13,358 nt of DNA, from assembly GCA_016928525.1 (NCBI GenBank), contig JAFGKO010000212.1, positions 1-13,358 on the forward strand, given 5' to 3'. Shown here piece by piece: positions 1 through 5,801 of the stretch. This DNA comes from Anaerolineales bacterium. Lineage in GTDB: Bacteria > Chloroflexota > Anaerolineae > Anaerolineales > Villigracilaceae. A model generated the notes under the pieces. The model ran no database searches. It saw nothing but the letters and a program-made list of their open reading frames with translations, and was not told the origin of the DNA. A program made the translations under genes and the position numbers. Every line of letters begins with the position of its first letter. The stretch's first letter is position 1.

Positions 1-1
1 A

Positions 2-43
2 CAAGGTTTGCCTCCCTACCAGTACGCAGCACAAAATGCCTGA
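2..43 (+). CDS. Possible 3' tail of a transposase/integrase-like gene (partial)
   Basis: An open frame enters from the left edge and ends at TGA 41-43, reading QGLPPYQYAAQNA. The LPPYQY-like ending resembles, from memory, the C-terminal tail of IS3/IS481-type integrase-core transposases, where a short 'LGxxxPxxY' block precedes the stop. Thirteen residues cannot identify a family, and the frame could be chance. About 100 bp without a gene separate it from the stop codon of the convergent mscS gene. Confidence 0.25.
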   Translation, partial: QGLPPYQYAAQNA

Positions 44-149
44 TTTTGTCCACTTCCTGATGGTACTAAATATGGGAGCTTGACACTAGCAACTGGTCAA
101 ATTGCCAGGCGCTTTTCGGTATCTTTTCGCAAACTGCGTAAGTCCTAAA
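44..149. other. Left-edge intergenic stretch
   Basis: I see no convincing gene here. A short hairpin (CGCA-AAC-TGCG, 129-139) is followed by GTAAGTCCT. Its complement, AGGACTTACGCA, recalls from memory the ends of some IS and MITE elements in cyanobacteria and other phyla, so this may be the right end of a mobile element abutting the mscS stop. No clear Rho-independent terminator for mscS is visible: the hairpin lacks a U-run on the minus strand. Confidence 0.3.
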
Positions 150-962
150 TTAATCCTCTGAGTGCATGTATACTTTGTTAGTGAGGAAGGGGATTTCGAT
201 ACCCTCTTTTTCCAGTGATGCTTTTATCAATTCAAAAGCCATGTCCTTTGCCCTGAGCGGATCGGTCTTGGAGGTATTGATCCAGAAGTAAGCGCTCAAG
301 TTAATGGACGAGTCGGCGAAGGTATGGAAGACCACCATTGGTCCCGGTTCGCCAACATAACCGGGTACGCTTTTAATCGCCTCGAGCACAACCCTGCGGG
401 CCACGGCCGGGTCGGTACGGTACGACACACCTACAGGCAGTTCGATGCGGCGAAACTCGGCGCGCGTATAGTTGGTGATCGGGTTGGCAAGGATTGTTGC
501 GTTGGGAATAGTGACCATACGCCCATCGATTGTCTTCATTTCAGTGGTCCGCAGGTTGATGGCCAGGATTGTCCCAGTGAACTGGCCCGTTTCGATTACA
601 TTTTCAACCTCGAAGGGTCGTTGAATGAGCAGGATGAGGCCTGCAACGAAATTTTGCATGATTTCTTGCAACGCAAACCCTACCGTGAATCCCAGGATGC
701 CGAGGCCAGCCAGAAAGGCAGTAACATCAAAGAAGCGTTGCAGCGCCGCGATCACGCCGATGACCATAATGCTCCAGCGTGTCAATTGCGCCAGCAAATG
801 TGTTGCCGCGCGGTCCGCGTTTCGTTCCGTTAAAACTTTCCTGAGCAGCTTGCTGAGTATCTGCGCAACATACAGGCTGATGACGAAAATCAAAATAGCC
901 GTGAGTAAATTCGGTAAACCCGTGATTACTTTTTCGATGAGTTGGTTAAGATATTCTCGCAT
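150..962 (-). CDS. mscS: Small-conductance mechanosensitive ion channel, MscS family
   Basis: A 270-residue inner-membrane channel that in its family opens on membrane tension to release solutes during hypo-osmotic shock. Three hydrophobic helices are visible at about 17-38, 62-78 and 80-115. The third is the pore-type helix, rich in Gly and Ala (AGLGILGFTVGFALQE, 85-100), and runs into the beta domain with QRPFEVENVIETG (114-126). The cytoplasmic part contains VTIPNATILANPITNYTR (150-167). The length is close to E. coli MscS (286). I chose ATG at 960-962 because AGGAG sits 5 nt upstream. The frame stays open for 72 more codons, but that extension runs into tsaE and has no comparable ribosome site. 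Transcribed divergently from tsaE. Confidence 0.93.
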   Translation of the reverse strand: MREYLNQLIEKVITGLPNLLTAILIFVISLYVAQILSKLLRKVLTERNADRAATHLLAQLTRWSIMVIGVIAALQRFFDVTAFLAGLGILGFTVGFALQEIMQNFVAGLILLIQRPFEVENVIETGQFTGTILAINLRTTEMKTIDGRMVTIPNATILANPITNYTRAEFRRIELPVGVSYRTDPAVARRVVLEAIKSVPGYVGEPGPMVVFHTFADSSINLSAYFWINTSKTDPLRAKDMAFELIKASLEKEGIEIPFLTNKVYMHSED

Positions 963-991
963 CCATTCTCCTTCGTGGGCGGATTTATGCA

Positions 992-1021
992 ATCTTAACG
1001 CAAAGACGCAGATGAGTCCAA
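992..1021 (-). promoter_or_regulatory. Candidate sigma-70 promoter for mscS
   Basis: On the minus strand TTGGAC (1021-1016) and TAAGAT (997-992) are separated by 18 bp, upstream of the mscS start at 962. The spacer and -10 region coincide with the degenerate repeat half-copy at 995-1018, so the promoter may have been supplied by that repeat. Each hexamer matches the consensus at four to five positions. Confidence 0.35.
995..1018. repeat. Degenerate half-copy of an AAAG-periodic interspersed repeat
   Basis: TTAACGCAAAGACGCAG resembles the left arms of the two imperfect inverted repeats at 7128-7196 and 8332-8403 (pattern TTAACxCAAAGxCxCAAAG). No matching right arm is visible nearby, so this would be a decayed or solo arm. 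It lies in the mscS-tsaE divergent region. Confidence 0.35.
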
Positions 1022-1069
1022 TGTATCTTTTTAGAGTAGAATTCAACAGGTTTTGTTCGTTTGCTAGCC

Positions 1070-1078
1070 TGATATAAT
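1070..1078 (+). promoter_or_regulatory. Extended -10 promoter of the tsaE operon
   Basis: TGATATAAT is a perfect extended -10 (TGn plus TATAAT at 1073-1078). No good -35 hexamer lies 16-18 bp upstream, as is common for extended -10 promoters. Seven nucleotides separate the -10 from the A of the tsaE ATG (1086), so initiation at the usual distance would begin at or within a base or two of the start codon. Confidence 0.6.
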
Positions 1079-1085
1079 CCCTCCC

Positions 1086-1583
1086 ATGCCCATATTGGAT
1101 GCCCATACCCTGGAATTTTTCAGCCGCAGCCCCGAGCAAACGCGGCGCGTTGGTATGCGCCTGGGCGGGCTGCTCCAACCGGGCGATGTGATTTGTTTAC
1201 AGGGCAAACTGGGCGCTGGCAAAACTACCCTTGTGCAGGGATTAGCCCGGGGCTGGGGCTCACTTGACCCGGTTTCCAGTCCGACCTTTATCATCATCAA
1301 TATTTACAGACGACCCGACAATGGGCGGCTTTTTCACATGGACGCCTATCGCCTCGATTCCGCGCCTGAAGCTGCTGAGGTGGACCTGGACGAAATGCTG
1401 GCCCAGGGCTCTCTGCTCGTTGAATGGCCGGAACGTATCCAGGAGATTCTGCCCGGTGATCATATGTGGATAACGTTCGAATATGTGGCTGAGGAAAACC
1501 GTCGGATGTTGATACGGGCCACAGGCGCTCGTTACGACGACTTGTTAGCGGAGTTGCGCCAGGATCTGTTTGGAGGTGACTGA
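1086..1583 (+). CDS. tsaE: tRNA N6-threonylcarbamoyladenosine biosynthesis ATPase TsaE
   Basis: A 165-residue cytoplasmic P-loop ATPase that in bacteria binds the TsaD-TsaB heterodimer and supports turnover of t6A37 modification on ANN-decoding tRNAs. The Walker A loop is GKLGAGKTT (40-48). Family motifs follow: SPTF (65-68), HMDAYRL (84-90) and the Walker-B-like LVEWPER (111-117). The length is typical (about 150-165). No Shine-Dalgarno is present before ATG 1086 (the preceding bases are CCCTCCC) and a -10 box ends 7 nt upstream, which points to leaderless translation. First gene of the run with tsaB and rimI; its stop overlaps the tsaB start by one base. TsaD and TsaC are not in this window. 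Confidence 0.95.
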   Translation: MPILDAHTLEFFSRSPEQTRRVGMRLGGLLQPGDVICLQGKLGAGKTTLVQGLARGWGSLDPVSSPTFIIINIYRRPDNGRLFHMDAYRLDSAPEAAEVDLDEMLAQGSLLVEWPERIQEILPGDHMWITFEYVAEENRRMLIRATGARYDDLLAELRQDLFGGD

Positions 1584-2251
1584 TGTTACTGGCAGTAGAT
1601 ACCTCCACCAAACAAATGGGCCTGGCGTTGTATGATGGCGCCCAGGTGATTGGTGAACTGCTCTGGCATAGCCGCCACTACCACACCGTGGAGTTGGCCC
1701 CTGCAGTTGCAGACCTGCTGTCTCGCTCTGGCTTGAAGATAGATACAATTCAGGCGTTGGGTGTTGCCCTGGGTCCTGGCTCGTTCACCAGTTTGCGGGT
1801 AGGGCTGGCCTTTGTCAAAGGATTGGCCTTGGCGCGGCGCTCGCCGATCATTGGTGTGCACACACTGGATGTGGTTGCCGCAGCGCAGGCAGTGCGCGAT
1901 CTGCCGCTGGCAGCCGTCTTGCAGGCTGGTCGCGGCAGGCTGGCGCTGGCCTGGTATGTAGCTGATGGAAATTGTTGGAGTTCCAAAGGGCCAGCCTGCG
2001 TGACGACAGCCGATAAACTGGCCGAGAGTATCAATAAGCCGACCATCGTCTGTGGTGAGTTGACCGCCGACGAACGTCAACGGTTGGCGCGCAAACGGGT
2101 GAACGTGTTGCTGGCCTCTCCGGCGGCGTGTGTGCGGCGACCAGCCGTCCTGGCGGAGCTGGCCTGGGCGCGCTGGCAGGACGGGGTCCAGGATGATGCG
2201 GCTTCGCTTGCGCCGATCTATTTGCATGTGGCCGATCCAATCCCGTCATGA
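1583..2251 (+). CDS. tsaB: tRNA threonylcarbamoyladenosine biosynthesis protein TsaB (YeaZ)
   Basis: A 222-residue ASKHA-fold protein and non-catalytic partner that dimerises with TsaD, the threonylcarbamoyl transferase. The N-terminal LAVDTST (3-9) is the phosphate-1-like strand of the fold. GPGSFTSLRVGLAFVKGLA (64-82) is the most conserved TsaB signature and forms the helix used for dimerisation. The C-terminus contains PIYLH (211-215), matching the PxYLR-like tail common in the family. Start ATG 1583 is well supported: GGAGGTGA lies at 1572-1579, and TGATG joins the tsaE stop to this start, suggesting translational coupling. It overlaps rimI by 4 nt (ATGA). Confidence 0.95.
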   Translation: MLLAVDTSTKQMGLALYDGAQVIGELLWHSRHYHTVELAPAVADLLSRSGLKIDTIQALGVALGPGSFTSLRVGLAFVKGLALARRSPIIGVHTLDVVAAAQAVRDLPLAAVLQAGRGRLALAWYVADGNCWSSKGPACVTTADKLAESINKPTIVCGELTADERQRLARKRVNVLLASPAACVRRPAVLAELAWARWQDGVQDDAASLAPIYLHVADPIPS

Positions 2252-2730
2252 GTTTGATCATCCGCAGGATGACCGTCGAGGATGTGCTGGTCGCGCATGA
2301 AATCGATGTGTCTTCCTTTACATTGCCCTGGCCTGAGCGTTCATTGCGCTTTGAAGTGACCGATAACCCGGCAGCACGTTGCTGGGCTGCGGAATTGGAT
2401 GGTCGTTTAGTTGGAATGCTGGTGCTATGGATGATCGTGGATGAAGCACATATCGCTACTGTTGCCACGCACCCTGGTTATCGTCGGCAGGGGATTGCAT
2501 CACAATTATTGGTCGCAGCGTTGAAGTCTGCGCATACAGAAGGCGCGCGAAGTGCTCTATTAGAGGTCCGCGCTGGGAACCAGGCTGCACAAAATATGTA
2601 TCTCAAGTTTGGGTTTGAGGTGGTTGGCCGTCGAGAACGTTATTACAAAGATAATTACGAGGATGCGGTTTTGATGACTTTGCCCCGTTTACCTCTTGAA
2701 ATGTATAACGGGATAACCGAAAACGTATAA
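2248..2730 (+). CDS. rimI: Ribosomal-protein-S18-alanine N-acetyltransferase-like GNAT enzyme (RimI)
   Basis: A 160-residue GNAT acetyltransferase. RimI acetylates protein N-termini, classically alanine 1 of ribosomal protein S18, using acetyl-CoA. The acetyl-CoA pyrophosphate loop is RRQGIA (79-84) after VATHPGY (72-78). LEVRAGNQAAQNMY (105-118) and FGFEVVGRRERYY (121-133) match the RimI pattern, including a Glu at 106 and tyrosines around 118 and 132. The start overlaps the tsaB stop as ATGA and has no strong Shine-Dalgarno, implying coupled translation. The tsaE-tsaB-rimI order is a recurring bacterial arrangement and supports RimI over a generic GNAT. The last ~15 residues extend beyond the usual core. 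Confidence 0.88.
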   Translation: MSLIIRRMTVEDVLVAHEIDVSSFTLPWPERSLRFEVTDNPAARCWAAELDGRLVGMLVLWMIVDEAHIATVATHPGYRRQGIASQLLVAALKSAHTEGARSALLEVRAGNQAAQNMYLKFGFEVVGRRERYYKDNYEDAVLMTLPRLPLEMYNGITENV

Positions 2731-2741
2731 TCGGAGGAACA

Positions 2742-3374
2742 ATGAGCGCTGAAGAAACCCTTGCTCAAGTTGCCCAGGAAGTGTCCCAGTGTACCCGCTG
2801 TGAGTTGCACCGTACGCGCAAGAATGCTGTTCCGGGTGAGGGACCTGCAAATACTGAGATCATGTTGATAGGGGAAGGTCCCGGTTTTCACGAAAATGAG
2901 CAGGGAAGGCCATTTGTCGGTGCGGCAGGTAAATTCCTGGAAGAATTACTGGCGCAAGCCGGGTTGAAACGCTCAGATGTGTGGATCGGCAACGTGGTAA
3001 AATGCCGTCCGCCGGGCAACCGTGATCCGTTGCCTGAAGAACTGGCTTCCTGCGATGATTATCTTGAGCGGCAGATCAGAGCTATCAATCCCAAGATTAT
3101 TATCACACTTGGGCGTTTTTCAATGGCGAAATTCATGCCGAGCGCCAAGATCAGTACCGAGCATGGACAGATGCGCAAGGTTGGCAATCGCTTTGTCATT
3201 CCCATGTATCATCCGGCGGCGGCTTTGCATCAACCCAAGTGGCGGCCACAGATCTTAGCAGACTTTGCCAAATTGTCGAAACAACTTGAGCAGGCGAAGA
3301 ATGCCTTGGCAAATGCTGCAACTGTGAATGGTGAGTCACTGGATGAAGAACCGACACAATTGAGTCTTTTTTAG
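2742..3374 (+). CDS. Family 4 uracil-DNA glycosylase with [4Fe-4S] cluster and C-terminal QLSLF
   Basis: A 210-residue enzyme of the UDGa group, which removes uracil from DNA to start base excision repair. Four cysteines fit the iron-sulfur ligands: C17 and C20 (CTRC), C88 (VVKCRPPGNRDP) and C104. Motif 1 is GEGPGFHENEQGRPFVGAAG (44-63). Motif 3 is MYHPAAALH (155-163), carrying the family's conserved His. Asn52 stands where the Thermus thermophilus enzyme, as I recall it, has Asp. The last ~30 residues are a polar tail ending in TQLSLF (205-210), which matches the bacterial sliding-clamp binding pentapeptide QL[S/D]LF. GGAGG at 2733-2737 lies 4 nt before the ATG. The gene follows rimI by 11 nt and is probably cotranscribed. 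Confidence 0.94.
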   Translation: MSAEETLAQVAQEVSQCTRCELHRTRKNAVPGEGPANTEIMLIGEGPGFHENEQGRPFVGAAGKFLEELLAQAGLKRSDVWIGNVVKCRPPGNRDPLPEELASCDDYLERQIRAINPKIIITLGRFSMAKFMPSAKISTEHGQMRKVGNRFVIPMYHPAAALHQPKWRPQILADFAKLSKQLEQAKNALANAATVNGESLDEEPTQLSLF

Positions 3375-3387
3375 TCAGATATCTTAA

Positions 3388-3412
3388 CTTTTCGTCTATT
3401 GACGTAGAAAAG
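3388..3412 (+). promoter_or_regulatory. Small imperfect hairpin covering the dehydrogenase ribosome-binding site
   Basis: CTTTT-CGTC (3388-3396), loop TATT, then GACG (3401-3404), a TAG bulge and AAAAG (3408-3412). The 3' arm overlaps the AAAAGGA Shine-Dalgarno of the gene starting at 3418. There is no U-run, so it is not a good terminator. It could modulate translation or be chance; it is short and AU-rich. Confidence 0.3.
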
Positions 3413-3417
3413 GAACT

Positions 3418-4740
3418 ATGAACACAAAAGAAACCCTCATCAAAAAGTTGCACGATAAAAAAGCCCGTATAGCCATTTTAGGGCTGGGCTACGTTGGATT
3501 GCCGCTAGCAGTTGTATTTGGCAAAGCAGGTTTTCATGTCACCGGAATCGATCCGGATGCACGGAAGGTGGATGCGCTCAACAAAGGCGTGTCTTATATT
3601 CCGGATGTAAAGACAGAAGTCATCGCCGCGTTGGTCAAATCCGGAAACCTGACCGCTACCACCGATTTTTCAGTTTTGAAGGAAATGGACGCGGTCAGCA
3701 TTTGCGTGCCGACTCCGTTGCGCAAAACTGGCGACCCAGATATGTCTTTCATCATGTCTGCTACCGAAGAATTGGCAAAGTACGTCCATAAAAATATGGT
3801 GGTTGTATTGGAATCCACTACATATCCCGGTACGACACGCGAAGTCCTGCTCCCCATGTTGACTGAAAAAAGCGGATTGAAAGCAGGCGAAGACATCTTC
3901 GTGGCCTTTTCCCCTGAGCGCGTCGATCCCGGGCGGGAAGACTGGACCACTATCAATACGCCGAAAGTTATCGGCGGTATTACTGAAGCCTGTTCGGAAG
4001 TTACTGAGGTATGGTATTCCGGCGCGATCGATACGATTTTCCCGGTCAGTTCGGCGGAAGCAGCTGAGATGGCAAAACTGCTCGAAAATACCTTCCGCAT
4101 GATCAATATTGGCATGGTCAATGAACTGGCGATCATGTGCGAGCGCCTGGGTGTAGATGTGTGGGAAGTAATCGATGCAGCGGCCACCAAACCGTTTGGC
4201 TTTATGAAGTTCACGCCGGGTCCCGGCCTTGGCGGTCATTGCATCCCAATTGACCCGCTGTACCTTTCGTGGAAGATGAAATCGTTTAATTACAATGCAC
4301 ACTTCATTGAACTGGCCTCTGAGATCAATACCAACATGCCGCGTTACGTAGTCAGCCGCGTGCTGGAAGCCATGAACGACCGCAGCAAGACGCTCAAAGG
4401 TTCAAAGGTCTTGGTGTTGGGAGTGGCCTACAAACCTGATATCGACGATGTGCGTGAATCCCCGGCGTTGGATGTGATCGGTCTGTTACAAAACAAGGGT
4501 GCTCAGGTGGAATACCATGACCCTTACATCCCGCATATTCATCATGAATATGACGGTTGGCAAATGGATAGCATCAAGGATGTAATGCAGGGTGTTGCGG
4601 AAGCGGATGCGGTGGTCATCGTCACCAACCACGCAGCCTACGATTACAAGGCCATCCTGGACGCGGCTAAATTTGTCTTTGACTCGCGCAATGCCTTGGG
4701 TAAATTGGCAAAAGGCAATCCGAACGTAGAGAGACTGTAG
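3418..4740 (+). CDS. UDP-N-acetyl-hexosamine 6-dehydrogenase (WbpA/WecC-type nucleotide-sugar dehydrogenase)
   Basis: A 440-residue NAD-dependent four-electron oxidoreductase converting a UDP-HexNAc to its uronic acid. The N-terminal Rossmann loop is ILGLGYVGLPLAV (20-32). ESTTYPGTT (132-140) and SPERVDPG (165-172) are conserved in the family. The catalytic cysteine lies in GPGLGGHCIPIDP (268-280), C274. The GHCIPIDP form, rather than GGSCFPKD, favours WbpA/WecC/TviB over UDP-glucose dehydrogenase. The C-terminal UDP-binding domain shows VLGVAYKPDIDDVRESPA (333-350). AAGGA lies about 3 nt upstream of ATG. It opens the polysaccharide locus; the next gene is a UDP-sugar 4-epimerase, so UDP-GlcNAc to UDP-GlcNAcA is the likeliest reaction, with UDP-ManNAc as an alternative. 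Confidence 0.92.
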   Translation: MNTKETLIKKLHDKKARIAILGLGYVGLPLAVVFGKAGFHVTGIDPDARKVDALNKGVSYIPDVKTEVIAALVKSGNLTATTDFSVLKEMDAVSICVPTPLRKTGDPDMSFIMSATEELAKYVHKNMVVVLESTTYPGTTREVLLPMLTEKSGLKAGEDIFVAFSPERVDPGREDWTTINTPKVIGGITEACSEVTEVWYSGAIDTIFPVSSAEAAEMAKLLENTFRMINIGMVNELAIMCERLGVDVWEVIDAAATKPFGFMKFTPGPGLGGHCIPIDPLYLSWKMKSFNYNAHFIELASEINTNMPRYVVSRVLEAMNDRSKTLKGSKVLVLGVAYKPDIDDVRESPALDVIGLLQNKGAQVEYHDPYIPHIHHEYDGWQMDSIKDVMQGVAEADAVVIVTNHAAYDYKAILDAAKFVFDSRNALGKLAKGNPNVERL

Positions 4741-4759
4741 CACATATTGCAATCTGTTG

Positions 4760-4809
4760 ACCCTTGCGAAGGTTTGAGTACAGAACGAAAAACCGGCTTT
4801 CGCAAGGGT
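4760..4809. repeat. Long inverted repeat/hairpin between dehydrogenase and epimerase
   Basis: ACCCTTGCGAA (4760-4770) is the exact reverse complement of TTCGCAAGGGT (4799-4809). Inside it GGTTT (4771-4775) can pair with AAACC (4790-4794), leaving a GGCT bulge on the 3' side. The outer stem is followed by only TTT, so it is a weak terminator at best. It fills most of the 89-bp gap, and its 3' arm ends 11 nt before the GGGAG ribosome site at 4821. It may be an attenuator, an mRNA stability element or an interspersed palindromic repeat unit. Confidence 0.7.
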
Positions 4810-4829
4810 TTCATAATCAAGGGAGTTCT

Positions 4830-5801
4830 ATGGGCAACTATTTAGTCACGGGAGCCGCCGGTTTTATTGCCTCGCGCGTCTCGGAATACTTGATCAATGA
4901 TGGGCACATGGTTGTGGGCGTGGACAACATGAACGATGCCTATGATGTCCGCATGAAAGAATATCGCCTGCGCAAGTTACAGGCCATGCCTGGATTCACC
5001 TTCCACAAATTGGATATTTCCGACAAATCCATCCTTCAGCAATTCGAAAAGGATAAGTTTGAAGCCGTTATCAATCTGGCTGCGCGTGCTGGAGTCCGCT
5101 CTAGCGTGGAAAATCCCTGGATCTATGTGGAATCGAACGTGACCGGTACGCTGAATATGCTGGAACTCTGCCGTCAGACTGGCACAAAGAAATTCCTGCT
5201 GGCGTCCACTTCCAGTATTTACGGTGAGAATCCACCTTATCCCACGCCGGAGACTGCTTCCAGTGACGAACCGCTCCAACCCTATGCAGCCAGCAAGAAG
5301 GGGGCTGAGGCGTTGGCGCATGCGTATCATTATCTCCACGATATTGACGTCAGCGTGGTACGCTATTTCACCGTCTATGGACCGGCGGGCCGTCCCGATC
5401 TGGCGCTCTTTCGCTTCACGCAATGGATCAGCGAAGGCCGTCCGGTACAGGTGTATGGCGATGGCGAGCAGTCGCGCGGGTTTACCTATCTCGACGATAT
5501 TGCGCGCGGTACCATTCAGGCGCTCAAGCCGTTTGGTTATGAAATTATCAACTTAGGCGGGCACGAAGTCATCACGATCAATAATTTGATCACACTCATC
5601 GAAGATGTGGTCGGGAAAAAAGCCATTGTCGAACATGGCCCGGCTGTGTTGGCTGATATGCGCTCCAATTGGGCTGATGTTCGCAAGGCGGGTGAACTGC
5701 TTGGTTGGGAACCGCAAGTGGATTTGCGTGAGGGTGTCAGGCGTTTGGCTGAGTGGTACGACTCCGAACGTTCCTGGGCAAAGGACGTGCTCACCCCGTG
5801 A
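4830..5801 (+). CDS. NAD-dependent UDP-sugar 4-epimerase, UDP-glucuronate 4-epimerase (GAE/CapI)-like
   Basis: A 323-residue extended short-chain dehydrogenase. The cofactor loop is TGAAGFIAS (7-15); the third glycine of GxxGxxG is Ala14, a variant found in some epimerases. Catalytic residues appear as the Ser run in STSSIYG (126-132) and Y152/K156 in PYAASKKGAE. LAARAGVRSSVENP (83-96) and YGPAGRPDLALFRFTQ (183-198) resemble UDP-glucuronate 4-epimerases more than GalE. Following a HexNAc 6-dehydrogenase, it may instead act on UDP-GlcNAcA to give UDP-GalNAcA. I start at ATG 4830 because GGGAG is 4 nt upstream; an in-frame ATG at 4764 would lie inside the hairpin and lacks a ribosome site. It overlaps the flippase by 4 nt if that gene starts at GTG 5798. 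Confidence 0.88.
   Translation: MGNYLVTGAAGFIASRVSEYLINDGHMVVGVDNMNDAYDVRMKEYRLRKLQAMPGFTFHKLDISDKSILQQFEKDKFEAVINLAARAGVRSSVENPWIYVESNVTGTLNMLELCRQTGTKKFLLASTSSIYGENPPYPTPETASSDEPLQPYAASKKGAEALAHAYHYLHDIDVSVVRYFTVYGPAGRPDLALFRFTQWISEGRPVQVYGDGEQSRGFTYLDDIARGTIQALKPFGYEIINLGGHEVITINNLITLIEDVVGKKAIVEHGPAVLADMRSNWADVRKAGELLGWEPQVDLREGVRRLAEWYDSERSWAKDVLTP

Noticed and set aside
963..1178. N-terminal extension of the MscS frame up to 1178
   Set aside because: It overlaps tsaE on the opposite strand, crosses the divergent promoters, and the internal ATG at 962 has a clear AGGAG.
2726..2731. TATAAT just before the glycosylase gene
   Set aside because: It is the rimI stop codon context, has no -35 or TGn extension, and would start transcription inside the ribosome-binding site.
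3360..3385. TTGAGT with TATCTT as a promoter for the dehydrogenase gene
   Set aside because: The spacer is only 14 bp and both hexamers are weak.
3594..4302. Long minus-strand open frames across the dehydrogenase gene
   Set aside because: They are antisense shadows of a strongly supported gene and show no domain-like sequence.
4764..4829. 22-residue N-terminal extension of the epimerase
   Set aside because: It would be encoded by the hairpin, has no ribosome site, and precedes the usual start of the cofactor-binding strand.
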